64,000 nt of DNA from NCBI GenBank assembly GCA_033065855.1, contig JAVXUO010000080.1, positions 186,001-250,000 on the forward strand, written 5' to 3'. A program made the position numbers and the translations under genes. A model generated the notes under the pieces. It was not told the DNA's origin, ran no database searches, and was given only the letters and a program-made list of their open reading frames with translations. This DNA is from Escallonia rubra. Taxonomy: Eukaryota > Streptophyta > Magnoliopsida > Escalloniales > Escalloniaceae. Below are positions 24,472 to 37,750 of this stretch, piece by piece; the first letter of the stretch is position 1; the number at the start of each line of letters is the position of its first letter.

Positions 24472-24673
24472 CTCTTTTTGTTTGGTCATGTTGATTTTAG
24501 TATCGATCAACATTAAGTTTTCTATTCAAACGATCTTAAGAGCGCAAATCTTACATCGGCCTTATGCGTCCAGAAGAACATTTTTTCTCCGGATGTTGAC
24601 TTCAAGATTTGAACCTGAGAAGTCAAGGCAGAGAACAAACCTCCTTAACTATCAGACCAACCCCTCGAGATTA
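24472..24673 (-). mobile_element. tRNA-derived SINE, 202 bp, with 16-bp target duplication
   Basis: A perfect 16-bp direct repeat, AACATTTCAAATTACT, at 24456-24471 and 24674-24689 frames the element. On the minus strand it opens with CGAGGGGTTGGTCTGATAG (A-box region). It contains GGTTCAAATCTTGAAGTC (B-box region), and the far end is A-rich (opposite strand of CTCTTTTTGTTT). It shares the GGGGTTGGT head with the SINE at 14894-15047, so the two belong to related families. Confidence 0.88.
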
Positions 24674-24689
24674 AACATTTCAAATTACT

Positions 24690-25875
24690 TTGATATATCA
24701 AATTGATCATATGCATGTGTAACATGACACGATGAATAATTTTTAGGATAAAGTCCTCCTTCTCGATGAAAACATTAAAGTAAGCTCTGACAACCAAAAT
24801 ATCATGTCAAAAACTTATACAGGCTACATTCTCTACCTTCCTATAGTTACTAATACTCGATTAACCATTTTCTCGATGCTTTCAAAATTTTTCTCTTCCA
24901 AGAGAATTAATTCTTGCACATTGTCAGGCTTTCGTTAGCAATTTCAATCTCTGTTTTCAAATACTAGTCTTCACAAATTTGCCTATTGTCAAGAATTAAG
25001 CTTTAACATTTGTCAAAAGAAATAAAATTAAAATTATCAGTTGTAGCGAATAAGAGTAGGACATGAAGGATGCAAACAGTACAACTTTTTTTTTTGTTTT
25101 TAAAATTTTCTTAATCTAACCAAACTAACCTTAAAAAGAAGCCTGTCATGTGACAGAGCTATCAATCATTTGATCATGTGCTCGTACACAAGGTATCCTA
25201 CGTCGAAGTGTCGTACCCACACCTTAATTTTACTCTACCTGGTACACACTAATTTCAGGTTTTTTGAATTTTAAAATCGGGTAAGCCCTTATGCCACATA
25301 GGTATATCCGGAAAAGTTTGAAAATCTAATAAAAAGGGACGTAAACTCAGTGGACATTATTTATTTAATAATTTCAGAAGGGTATTTATGACATTTCCCG
25401 ATAAGGAGACTGTTTTCATTGAATTCGAAAATTCAGGCGCATTTCCAATAAATTCCCGCATTTTTCTGTAACGACAAATCCAACCTGTCAAAAAGAAAAG
25501 AACTTTTAAACAGATATTTAATTAATTGATTATCAGTCCTCAGTTTATTATCCCCTGAAACAAAGAACAACATTTCAAAAAATTTCAAATACTAAATTCA
25601 GTGTCAAAATGTAACAAAAGTGATGTCAATCACTTTTCGCATGATAAATTTATTAGGGTGAGTGTGATTTTGGTTTAGTGTGTGTATGTGCGTGTGTTTG
25701 GTTGTGTGTGTTTAAGTTGTGTTGATTTCAACTAAAGACAAGGCGCCCTTTAAAGGCTATCCTTTCTGTCATTTTTTGCTTTTTTTTAGAGAATGGTGTC
25801 GTTTTTGTGGAGAATTGAGGGCAGGGTTGTAGTATAGAAAGAGGATAAAAATAGCAAAAACACCATAGAGGTGTG
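24690..25875. promoter_or_regulatory. Upstream region of the CCCH/LOTUS/RRM gene
   Basis: AT-rich DNA between the SINE and the GA-rich leader, presumed to hold the promoter. A (TG)n-like stretch lies at about 25670-25720. I cannot place a TATA box with confidence. Confidence 0.4.
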
Positions 25876-27398
25876 TAGAGAGAGAGAGGAGGGAGAAGGG
25901 TTTGAGAGGGAGAGAGAGGGAGGAGAGTGAGAGATTCTATGGAGTCATCAATCAATCTTGGAGGAATTTGAAGCCATGAATTGGTTGGTGTGAACCCTTG
26001 TTGTGTGTTCAGAGCCCTGTAAGATTTGGTGGGTATTTCAGATCTTTGCTTGAAAATGTTTGGTTTTCATGTTTCTTTCTTCCTCTCACTCATCTCTATG
26101 TATGGTCATTTCTTGTGAAATTTTTTGAAGTTTGGACAAGGGTTTGTGTTGAAAATGGTCTTCAAACAATGGGAGCATCAAAGTTTTTGTTGCATGTTGG
26201 AAAGATGTGATTTTGGACAAGGGTTTGTTTATGAACATTTTCATGTCCTTTTTCTTATGATAAATTCCTCCTCGAGGTGTTAAAAATGTGTTTTTCTTTA
26301 TGTAGAAATTTGATTCTGGGAAGAGTTTGTCCCAAAACCTGTTTCAACGTGGAAATTGATGTTCTTGGTCTATTTTTAAGATGTTGGGTTCTTTTAAATT
26401 TTGAAAATGTTGTTTGTGTCTGTTTGCCTTTATGGGTTTCTGACATGAATTGTTTATTCAAACCGAGAACTTTTTTATTCATTTCTTTTGGTTTGTTCAA
26501 GACAAGAAAAAGGAAGAGAAATGGTTTCCAGGTTTTCTCCATTTTAATTTCCTCGGCAAAGGGGAGAAAGTTTTCTTTTTTGGTACTTCTAACACCATTT
26601 TTGCTGCTGCTTCTTCCATTTAAGGTGATTATGTTCTTTCTTTCTTCATTCCACGTACACATACACAGACAGAGAAAGTGAAAATCATTTAGAAGGGGGT
26701 TTCTCCTCTCTCTGGTGGTCACCCTGTTTGTTTTGGTGGGTATCATCATGTTCATGCCTTTTTGGTTTAAACATCAGGTTTCCATATGTGCGAAAATTGC
26801 ATTAAGTACCCCCTTTTTTTCCTCTTCTTCCTGCTTTTGCTTCTCTGGAAGTGATGAAACTTCCCTTTTCATGTAGGTTATATTCAGCTTTATTGTTATG
26901 AGTACCTTTTCCTCTTTTAGTTAAAATGTTTCTAGCTTATTCTCTTTTGCTTGCTGGATTTTTGCAGCTTGTGGTTGTTTATTAGGTACCTTGTAAGGAA
27001 TTGAAATGTGTTCAGCTTCATTATGTGATAAAATTGACTGGAAAACACACCTTTGTGTGTTGTTTTCCATCATGTTCTAGTTATAGGGAAAGCAAGTTTT
27101 TAGTTTACATTCTTGTTGGTTCCTTCTGTATTTCCTCGATTTGTGCTCTTTTGCGAACAATAATTAGCAGAATATAGAAAGATAATATGTAACTTTCAAA
27201 TTTCCATTTTTGGGGTGTCTTCACTTCCTTCTGTTATTTTGGTCTCCAAAACATTGTCTATCAGCTGGTTAATGTCAATCATTGGTTGTGATTGTGATGA
27301 GGGTGTGGTTTTTATTATACTTGTTGTCATGTTTTGCTTATGCTCACTCTAATAGTATCTGAATGAAGACACGTCTTATTTTCAGGTTGAAATTTGAG
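25876..27398 (+). other. Presumed 5' leader and leader intron of the CCCH/LOTUS/RRM gene
   Basis: Starts with a GA-rich tract (about 25876-25935) typical of plant 5' leaders, followed by T-rich intron-like DNA. The only firm border is a 3' splice site: TTATTTTCAG ends at 27384 and the start codon follows 14 bases later. The donor is unresolved; a candidate is near 26624 (TTTAAGGTGATT). Confidence 0.5.
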
Positions 27399-30300
27399 AT
27401 GGACTTTTCCGAGTCTACAAAAGTAGTCTACAATAGAATTCAGAAACTAGAGCCAGAAAATGTATCCAAGATCATCGGTTATCTCCTCTTACAAGATCAT
27501 GGTGAGAGGGAGATGATCAGGTTTGCATTTAGCCCCGATAATTTGATCCACTCTTTGATTAACAAAGCTAAAGCCGACCTCGGATTATCCTCCAAGCCAG
27601 GAGTTTCTGGCCCAGCGTCTCCTTCTAAAATCAAACCATCGCCAGTTTCCGACCTCCTCTTACAGTTCACTCCATTCTCACCAGCTTCGTCTCGTCCTTT
27701 TTCGTCTCCGGCAACCCTACGAGCCCCCAATGGCTATTGGGATCTTCATGTCCCTGCTGATCAGCAGTTAGTCCATAATGTGGAATTTGTCCCACCCGGT
27801 TACTCAGATTCAGTCGCTGATGACTATCGCCTCCAAAACCAACTTCAGTTCTTATCTCTGGAAGATCAGTTGGAGTCTGCTAATTCAGTTGGTTCAGATT
27901 TCTCTAGTAATTACTATTACTCAGAACCTGCAGTGGGGCCGAGGGCCAGCCGGAGGTCTCCTAGCTTGCCTGAATTTCCAGTCAAGATTTGCCACTACTT
28001 CAGCAAAGGTTTTTGTAAGCATGGAAGTAACTGTCGGTATTTTCATGGGCATCCGATGCCAGAAAGCTTCTCCCAGATATTTAGCCCGAGCTCAAATGAA
28101 AATGTGAATGAAGATCATGTCTTCTCACCAGGATCCATTGAGAAACTAGAGATGGAACTCACGGAGCTTTTGAAGTCGAGAAGAGGGTTTCCTGTATCAA
28201 TTGCTTCTTTGCCAATGCTGTACTATGAGAAGTATGGCAGGACTCTTCAGGCCGAGGGATACCTTACTGAGAGCCAGAGACATGGGAAAGCCGGTTATAG
28301 CCTGACCAAGCTTCTTGCACGACTGAAGAACAGCATTCGTCTAATCGACAGGTGCAATCCCTGGACTTCCATTGCTTTCGTGCATCTTATGCTTTTTATG
28401 TAAGCGTAGTTAACTTTTTGGATGTTTTGTTGTTTATAGCTACAGACCTCATGGACAGCATTCAGTGATTTTGGCAGAAGATGTTCCGAAATACATGGAA
28501 TACAGTGGAGAAAGGAATGATCATGGAGGAATTGTGGCCGGTTCTCGACAGATTTATCTCACTTTTCCAGCTGAGAGCACTTTCACTGAGCTAGATGTTT
28601 CCAATTACTTTAAGTAAGGGTTTGAATGCTCTTGTCAGGCAGTTGCTTATTCTCTGTAATTGGTATTTCCATGCTAAACGTTTAACGGTATTCAACTGTT
28701 CATATTCTTTTTTTTTAATGTTTCCCAGTAAATTTGGACCTGTCCAAGATGTTCGGATTCCTTGCCAACAGAAGAGGATGTTTGGATTTGTTACTTTTGT
28801 TTTTGCAGAGACGGTTAAGCAGATTTTGGCGAAGGGGAATCCTCATTTTGTTTGTGGGGCACGTGTCCTAGTCAAACCTTACCGGGAAAAGTCAAGGCTC
28901 GTCGATAGGTATATTATGTGGTTTTAAGGAGCGCAATCCATTATTTGTTGTTTTACGGTTTTTGGCTGTTATCTTTCAAGTTAACTTTTATATATCTTTT
29001 CTTTCCTGTTTTTACGGCTAAGATTGGAAACAAAACTCCATTTTGCGCATTTGTCGGATTTGTCAACTGGTCTATCTTTTGGCACGACTATATTCATGTT
29101 GTTTTCTTCCGCATTCTCCATTGTGGTTATTGTACGTGTTTCTTATGGTGTCACCATAATAGTTTGCACAACAGGTGCTACGCTCGTCACATGTGTATTT
29201 GTTTGATTGGAATTTCTTATTATGCCCTCGAATATACTATATCTGGTATGGTTAAACAGGATAATTTGTAATCTTGTTTTCTTCCTTTTTGGTTATTATA
29301 TTCCTGTTCAGCCTTTATTTCTTATCCTCTTAATATACTTTTCACCTAAGATCAGGAGAAAAGGATAAATATACTGTTCTGCACATTTCACGTAAGATCA
29401 TTCTTTGCCTTAGTTTTCAGTTGCGCTCTTATACATGCTCTCTTACACGTGGCACTGGCGGTGTCATGCTTCTCCTCTCAACAAGCAACTTAAGTTTGAT
29501 TGGAACTTCTTATTCTGAAATGGGAGGATGGATAGTGTATGTTTTATTTATCTGTTTTTCTCTTTGCGACTAAGGGAAATAGATGTTATTTCGAGAAAAG
29601 TCTGCTGAAATTGACATTTTAATTGCTGGGATTGAAGTTTGGAGGTCTATTTGAGATTGATTTTTTCTGCAGGAAGTATCCGGAAAAAGGCCAGCACCAT
29701 ATGGTTTATGGTTCGCGTGTTCTTGATGCTGAAACTGAACTCCATGCAGGTGAGAACCCTTAAACAAACTTCAAATGTTTTCCTCTTTTGTTATTTCTGT
29801 TGTGGTGCAAGTTGCTCACGACATAGCATCATTGGATTGTTAAAATTTGTGCAGTGACCAGAGTTTGTGATGATCCAAGGTTAATTAGGAAACAACTCAT
29901 AGAAGGACATGAGCAGGCACTTGAGTTTGAGAGAAGGCGTCTCTCAGAGTTGCAACTTGCAGCTAAACCTTTAAACAGTCAGCCCCATTTTGGCTACTCA
30001 TTCGATGAGTTGAAGCTTTCAGAAGGTATAAACATTTATCAACAAAAAAGTATATAGTGTTGATTTTCTTCTTTCTTCCTTCTACTTTTATTTCAAGTCC
30101 CCTTATTGGTATTCATCATGTCTAATCACTGTTATTCTTCAATGCATAGCGCGTACAGGACAACCTGAGTTCCCATCCGCTGAGCGTTTTAACTATCTAC
30201 TTGACGTTCTGAACAATGGTTCCACTAGTGAAGAGAAAGTTTGGCGCATAAACACAACTTGCAATGACCAGGAGAGGTATGATGGTTTATGCACTTGTTT

Positions 30301-30712
30301 AAGCTTTCTTGGATTTGCCGTTATAGATCCCTAGAAGGAATTAACATCTATGAGCTTTCATTAGATGATATTTCTCGTGGCCACTGCTTGCTTTGCTTGG
30401 ATAATTTGATAGTGTCGGGAAATCTACAAGTAATCCTGTTTGCCATTAGTCACAGAGGTACTATTGTCGTGAATGCCCACTGCACTTGTGTATATAATTG
30501 GTCTGTCGTTCGTTGAGTAAATCTTTCTGTGATGACGTATTTGTGTTTATTCTTCTATTATGTCGTTATGCATTTGCATTTTCCCCCTATTGTGCTGCGA
30601 ATTGATATGCTGCTTTTTTAATTGATTTTGTAAAAATTGCAGCAGTCAAGGTCTGAATCTTCCAGATAGCCCGTTTTCTGCAATAGGGAGTGGAATATCG
30701 ACCGCTATATAG
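27399..30712 (+). CDS. CCCH zinc-finger protein with LOTUS (OST-HTH) and RRM domains
   Basis: Seven coding exons join in frame: 27399-28351, 28440-28613, 28729-28908, 29673-29749, 29855-30025, 30150-30276 and 30643-30712, giving 583 residues. The start is the ATG at 27399 ([14 protein letters not shown]). Residues 1-60 form a helical domain containing [10 protein letters not shown], reminiscent of MLLE-type peptide-binding folds. A single CCCH finger (C198-x7-C206-x5-C212-x3-H216) follows, then a LOTUS/OST-HTH winged helix (about 250-317) and an RRM (about 350-430) with RNP2-like QIYLTF and RNP1 RMFGFVTF. A basic and acidic helical region ([14 protein letters not shown]) comes after. This order defines the plant C3H18/46/53/55 group, which I recall includes At2g05160. 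RNA binding is well supported; targets are unknown. The last acceptor is tandem (GCAGCAG), adding or dropping one serine. Confidence 0.93.
28909..29672 (+). other. Intron 3 of the CCCH/LOTUS/RRM gene
   Basis: A 764-base intron with GT donor (28909-28910) and AG acceptor (29671-29672). T-rich, with no embedded gene seen. Confidence 0.85.
30641..30646 (+). promoter_or_regulatory. NAGNAG tandem splice acceptor of the last exon
   Basis: AGCAGT after TTGC offers two AG acceptors three bases apart. Either keeps the frame: the proximal one yields Ser-Ser-Gln, the distal one Ser-Gln. Such sites commonly give two isoforms differing by one residue. Confidence 0.7.
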
Positions 30713-31240
30713 GATACATGACCAGAGAACAGGTATAGAGAGAGTTAGAGGACCGAGTTTCAAAGACGTACGTGGGTTCAATACTACAACAGCAGTTTTT
30801 TTGCAAATCCGTCAACTAGTCTCATAACAATCAGCTCGTCGAGAGTTCATACCTAGTCAAGAAGAAAGTGAACAGATGGTTTTTCTTCTTTCTTTTACTT
30901 TAGGTTGGAGGATATTGCAAAGAGGAATGATATATATCCCAATATGTAAGCTTTAGCTTTCTAATGTTAGTCACAGTAAACAAGCAAGAGGGCTTGTGTG
31001 AGAGTCTTTAGAAGAGAATGTATGTATAGTCTGCTTTAGTTTTTAAGAAGGAAGTAGAAGTATTTGCAGGGTTCAGAGCAAGGAGAAAAAGTGTAGAGAT
31101 CTCTGCAACTCTCAGACAGAAATGCTTCTAATAAAGTTACTTACACAAAAAAGTTGCAGCTTCAATCTAGCCTTCGTGGGCATTTTCTATGCTGTCTTTT
31201 ATTCTCATTTGTTCCTTTATCTTCAGAACAATGTGTACAT
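30713..31240 (+). other. 3' UTR region of the CCCH/LOTUS/RRM gene
   Basis: Non-coding DNA after the stop at 30710-30712. AATAAA at 31130-31135 is a plausible polyadenylation signal, implying a 3' UTR of about 420-440 bases. Confidence 0.55.
31130..31135 (+). terminator. Candidate polyadenylation signal AATAAA
   Basis: Canonical hexamer about 420 bases downstream of the CCCH/LOTUS/RRM stop codon. Plant signals are loose, so other sites may be used. Confidence 0.45.
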
Positions 31241-31244
31241 ATTA

Positions 31245-31430
31245 TTTGGAGGCTACAGCAGTAAGGCTGCTCCCAGGCAGGTTCCACACCCTGAAATAAT
31301 CTCCTACGCAATAGTAAAGGCAACGTTGCATATTTTAACTATGTCAAGACCGTGCAATAGTAGAGGTAACGCTGCATATTTTAACTCTGTTGAGACCTTA
31401 CACTGGCGGGAGTCTTCAAGACCACAAAAA
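31245..31430 (+). repeat. Degenerate SINE-like remnant with internal duplication
   Basis: The block GCAATAGTAGAGGTAACGC, then CTGCATATTTT, then ACACTGGCGGGAGTCTTC resembles the widespread plant SINE tail (GGTAAGGCTGCGTACA ... GGCGGGAGCC). The first half is duplicated in tandem with a period of about 57 bases. Confidence 0.45.
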
Positions 31431-31434
31431 TGAA

Positions 31435-34400
31435 TAACAATGTAAATTTAGAACATTAAAATGATTGCATATGGTTGAAAGGTCAAACATAACTTAAACT
31501 AAAAGAGTAATAAAAATATTTGCTAGGTGAAATATAGACTGGCTCCCATTGATGCTAGTATTGCACCTGAGACCCTTTAATTGCGGAATGATTGTGCATA
31601 ATAATTGTGGGTTGTGTGGCTCTCCCATCATTGTGTTTTTTAATTTTTTTAATTATACTTTTGTCCTCTCCATCATTCGCCCTTTTATTTCTCAAATACT
31701 ACTTAATTACTGGGTAAACAAATAAAAGAAAGACTAGACCAATCTCAGTCCCTTTTTATTCTGGCATAAATTAGTAAATGAAGATCAGTGCCAGCCAATG
31801 GGATGATTGACTTTTGGATCAGTGAGGTCAGGCCTGCATGTTCTTAAAGTGGTTATATGATGGATGAGTTTGATGAATGTGAGAACAATTGTGGACCTCG
31901 ATGTGATTTATTTGAAGATATGTGGAACCCAAAATGAATGGGTACCAATGCTGATTTTTTATTTGTATGGAACATGGATGTGATGTCTTTGACCCTCGTA
32001 TGGTGCAGCTGAACTTTGTGACTTCAGACCCTCTCACCTAACATGTTTTCATGAAGAAGCAATTGTAAACAAGAATGATACTTTTGGAACATTTTAAGTT
32101 CGTTTAGGATATTTTCAAATGTAACAATGGAAAAGTAGTAGTGTCTTTTTAGGATACCGATGTTCGACTTGAAAGATGCATTTTGTTAAACTATCTTTGA
32201 CGAAGCGATGCTTTTGCCAAAGCTGAAAAAGCTTTTGCCGAAATTAAGAGTTTCTTCAGGATCATGCATAATGTGCAGTCATAAAAAGGGATAATGGTTT
32301 CAACGAAAATCAACATTTAAATCTGCTTTAACCTGTCGTCGAAGCGTAACCATAGGTACTGCTAGGAAAAGCACAGGGTACACTTCGACAACTGGGACAT
32401 CAATGTGGAAATCTAGCTTTCATTTTACTCCATATTCAATGAGATTTGACTCTATTTTAAGATTGTGTGTGCGAGCGCGCACAAGGAGTTTGCTACATTT
32501 TCACATGAGAGTGCCAACTTGTAGGGGAACACTCACATCGAAGCTATCATCGCTCATCAATACGAAAGCCGTACAACTTCAGGATTTTGAGACTGCAACA
32601 ACAAAGCATCCACGGCACTTCACTCACAGGGCTCTCTGCTCCTTTCTCGAAAGCTTGATATATGTGAACTTCGTACGACCCTGTTGGTTTCAAGAACATG
32701 CCAATCAAAGAATAGAGCTTATTCTGCTATGCTTGTTGAAGGCTTAATGGTTCAATCCAGCACATGTGAAGGTTACTCTGGCCATTGCAAAAGACTGCAA
32801 CCAGGGTAAAGAAGGTCAGGGTGTGAGACTGACAAAGTTGACGTGTATTTGAAGGTAAAATAGTGAAAGCAAGAACTAAGAGCAAAAGTGAGAATTAAAA
32901 ACGAAAGCAAGGTAACTTTTCCTTCCCATTTTCGGGTTATAAGACAACTTATGGTGACTATAAAGATGAAAAATTACAATCATTTGAGGGCTAATAGCAA
33001 TCTCCCCCGTGCGCTTTCGCTCTGGTACCATCCTCGGTTTTCAAAAGTTACATCAAACATGCTTGCACTTTATAAATTGTGCAAAAATGTAGGAAACGTC
33101 GCTAAGTTTTGATGAAACTGCTGCTAACTTGTCACCACTAGCAGAGTAGTAGTAGCAGATGGACGATTCTGCCAATTTAGCAGAACGGAGAGAGGTTCAG
33201 TGCAACTGTTGAAACGACAAGCTCTAAAGCCCAAAGCTTCGTTGCCCGAGTCGTGCTATAAGGCCCAGATCCCCCTTTCTCATTTTCGAACTTTGGTAAT
33301 GCTAAGCCCAGCCCACACTGTGCCCATCTAAATACCCAGATCAAGTACTTTGTGCCTTCTGTGGACTCGGATCACGGGCCTATATGTTTTTTCATTGGGC
33401 TTTAGCTGAATACAAGTTTGGCCCTTTTGCTATCAATGTCAAATTTACTATTGTGAAAGGTCAAAGTTTTTGAAGCGACTTTGTGCTATGATTTCTTGGT
33501 AAGACCTTGGTAATGTTCAAGGGAAAAAAAAAACGTTGATTTCTTTTTGACTTGAGTCTTCGAGTTTTTTTCCAAGGTCATCGCATAAATAATCTAATAC
33601 TCTTGACTTTGATTTTGATTTGTTGGACTTGCATGATTTTCTTTTCCAAATTTGGCTTGTTTGACCATCTAGCTACTAGGATGACATTTTTTACATGCAG
33701 TGTTTGCTTGAAACGGCGAAACGCTTGACGTGTAAGTTCATCCGAATATAAACCCTTATTCTTCAAATTCAAGAAAAATGAAAATGAGAGAGTGAGGGAG
33801 AGACCGACTGCTTCTGCTTTTAAAAAAATGATTATGGTTAAAAGATAGAAACTATGTTTAGAAAAATATTTAATGCTGCAAATTTGTATTTGAGGTGCTC
33901 AACCGATCGAAAAGTAATTTATAGGTGAACACGTTAAGCAACTGTTTTTCGCATTTCAAAAGCGCTTTGAATATCTCAAACACAAAATCAATCTGGCCTT
34001 AGTTGTGGGATTGTATGTTACAATTTTTAGGGCTAAAAAGATGTTGACCGTGTCATATACAATCTACAGAAATTTTCTACCAGAACAAACCATCCTAAGT
34101 GCAATAATTCCAGTTTGCCATCATTTCCTACTAACCACAGTCAACCAAAACCAAATGACCTGGTCTTTTGTCCACCGCGCAATATTCTTTCTTCAAAAAT
34201 TCTATAGTCCCACCTTGCAATTCTCTCGCTCTCTCTTAGTTCACTGATACATAAAAGCATCGAGCTTGACCACGATCATCGCCTGCATGACTAGTAATAA
34301 CCTCGGTCGATTTTGTTCATAACCAGATGTAATTAAAAGTCGAAGTTGAGACAACGTGAAAGACCAACATATATGTTTGGGTCCGCGTGTTAGGTGCGTG

Positions 34401-37400
34401 CACGCTGGGTGGCGCACGGCTCTCACTTGCAAGTTTGGAACTTTGGACTGCTAATTTATGTACGGACATGTGGTTAGCATCTGCAACCTCCAAGGGGACG
34501 ACTTTGCTTGAAAAGCCTAATTTGCAGGTGGTTTTGTTCGTGAGAATGGCCTCCTGTCATTTTCTAAGATCTATACTCCATTGCAGCTCATATTATTTCC
34601 CTTAAGGGACGTCTTCTTTAGGTTATTTTGACACTATTGTACTTGCTTATCTACTACACGATACGATGGCTGTTAGGCGCTCGTAGGAAGCCAAAATACT
34701 TGTTGGTTCACCGAGATACTAAAAACACAATATTCTCCTCTATAGTTAAATGTGCAACTTTTCGCTTATCTTATGCTAAACGATTAAGGTGGATTGTCTT
34801 TCTTATCTGCATTATAGTTACTCATATCGACTACCCTTAGACTATGGTAGAATCAGTGAAACGACGAAGCGAAAGTAAAAAGTACTTCGGTATCGACCCA
34901 AAAGTATAATTTAGTATTTAAGACCACAACTAGTAGTCTAGTATGTACATGTACTGAATTTCATATAAAATGAAGATTTCAACTTCAAGCCTTCAATTTA
35001 TTTTATTTAGTTGTGTGTTGTGTCCCATGCCCTGTCACGCCAAAACAAAACCAGATCCTGCAAAACGGAAAGTAAATGAGAAAATTTGAATGGCCCTGGG
35101 GGTGTTCAACATTGTTCAAAGCTGGACAAAGGGAGGGTGGAGATGGCCCACGTGAGACCCAAAATGCAGAACAAGAATGAAGATGAAGACAAATGCAGGG
35201 TGCAGGCTTGAATAAAGGTGGCCATTTTATTGGTTTGAAGATTACATTTTTGCAAGGGGGAGTCAATTCTTCCATAAAGTCCCCAAACATTGGTCGGCGT
35301 AATGACAGGGATATTGCGAACATAGTCAAGTTCAATAACAGCCCTTTTCCTCGTCATCTGTTCCATGGAATTTTACATATTATTATACGTAGAATGTTTA
35401 TGTTAGATGCCAGATGTAAAGGTGAGCGCGAATCGGTCAGAGAGACAGAATATTTATGTCGAATATTTATCTCAATGTCAAACGCATTGCACGCTCACCT
35501 TATTAGACAAATTTTTCTCAGGTTTTAGTGACGGGGTCCGCTAATTTAGCTGTACATGGCAAAGTCACTTTTGTTTTTGTAGTGTACTGGAAGCTGAAGT
35601 TAGATCTAGATACCGCGACGGTAGATGCGACAGAACATGAAAAAGACCGCAAAAGATTGCTGCAAATTTGACGATCCCAGTTAATTTAAGACAATATTTT
35701 AAGATTTTTCTTCAACTTCGGCACCCAATGAAGCTTGTACGCTAGGTTGGAGTGCTTTATTGGCGCTCTTTGAAATTAACTATGATAAGATGTGACCGTA
35801 TCCTGTATAATGCTATTATATATAACGAGAAATGATATTTGAGCCCTTTTTTTATTAGCTCTACAAGTGTCACTACAATTCTTATACTTAAAAAAGTGCT
35901 TTAACGATGAAGCTCATTATTAATACCAGAGCTCTAAATTACTTCCCACACTCTTTGTAAATGCTAATACTCCATTAGAAGGGAAGTTGCTAGATCAGAT
36001 ACAACAAAAATAAAAGTAAAATTTTCCCCTAAAAATCAACCAATTAATTCTGTATCCTGTCATTTGTCATCCATTACATTATATTACTATTATTATTACG
36101 AGTCATGCGTGTGCGAAAACAAAATTAATAATACAAATTTTTAAAAAAAAAATCATGTACACGTGTTTACTGTCATATACAGTAAAATGAATCTTAAATT
36201 ACAGATACGTGTCCCAATATAAGTTAGCAAAATATTATTATCGTATCAAACTTGGTCTTTAAATTTTACTTTAACTATATTTTTTTTATGAATTTGAATT
36301 TCTAAACACAACTTACCAACACAATTTTTGAAATACCACTTTGTCATCATTAGAGGTTGTTAGTAAAGAGATGTTACACCAAACCAAACCAAATAAAACC
36401 AAGTTATATTATTGTTTTTGAACATTCATGCTCATGCTTTACCTAAAATACACATATAGTTTGTACAGTAACATACTTTGGAAACAAATTGTTCAGTCTG
36501 ATTGCAGACACCATGCGCGTATGGGTCCCATACGAGTTCCCTTTCCCAGGGTTGGAGGCGACTTGGATGCACCTGTATCTATTTGATACACACACTCACA
36601 TGCTTGTGCGTGCCTGCACAGGATTTGTATTCTTTCTGGTTCAAGTTTCAGGTAAGTCTTTTGGGAAGCAAATGAACAGGTTTGATCAAATAGAGCAAAC
36701 TTGTCCATTTGCTTAACAAGGAATGCTCTATTCTAAGTGTTAACCAAGTGCAATGAATGGTTTGCTGATTTTTTGGAACTTTAGAGAGATGCAAATACGT
36801 ACGGACGTAAATACACACCTTTATTGACACTGAAAATCAATAAAAGCTCGGCATTCGAACAACGTGTGAGGTTGCGTGCAGATATAGTGTGTACACTTGC
36901 ATTCGTATGCAGTTATGACTGCTTTCGCGTTGGTAACGATCCTCAGTTAAGGCTAGTTACACGTAGCGTATTGAAACTTCTCAACCTAAAAGTTAACCGG
37001 GGCTCCAAGCATAGTAAGAGCTCTTTTATCTTTCCTTCTCAACTTAGATACACAGGGTAGATTAGAAGAACGTGCTTAACGAATGAGTACATGGTTTACC
37101 ATGTTTGCAAAAACAGGCTTTTATTGGAGGAGGAGGGGAATGCTTAAAAAGAAGAGGGGGTGGGGGGTGTTTGAAGATAAGATGAAGGGCCCAAAGGCAC
37201 ACTTTTTGGAGTTTGGGATGGGACAAAGAACCAACAAGATTCTCTCTTCTTTTTTTTCGCAAGTTCTTAGCTCATTTGATTCCAAAACATTGGTTGAGGC
37301 TGCGAATCAACTGCTTGATTACATGCTAATCATAGTTTAATCCCAACTCCCAAGGCAGAAGGAAGTAGGAACTTCGTGGGCTTCCAGAAGGGAACTCAAA

Positions 37401-37750
37401 CGTAATCTTTTGGTCCTTAAATTACCCGCTTGACCCCCCTAAATCAGCTCCTCTTATGCTGAAGAGTTGGCTATTCTGCCACCAATCATTATCATCTTGA
37501 TCAGCTCCTTTAAACTCTTGTCATAACAAATTAGGATGAGATGAAGTTGGTCAGTAAGAAAAACACTCGTGCCGTAAGAAAATAATTACAATTTTCATGC
37601 ATCGTTGATTGGCAATCGTTATATTTTTCAGTGACACTTATTTGTTAAAAATTATCACTGAAGATGTTAAGAAAATAGAAGCAGCCAAAGTTTATTCAGT
37701 TAGTAAAGACTTCTTCTATTAGATATTTTCAGTAATGAAAAACACACTTC
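31435..37750. other. Long spacer without recognised gene
   Basis: About 6.3 kb with no frame longer than about 115 codons, no recognisable domain, no tRNA or rRNA, and no element with matching ends that I could define. Probably old, eroded repeats. Confidence 0.45.

Noticed and set aside
26255-26755. A 166-codon minus-strand frame opposite the CCCH gene leader
   Set aside because: Lysine/asparagine-rich reading of T-rich intron-like DNA, with an overlapping frame on the other strand and no recognisable domain.
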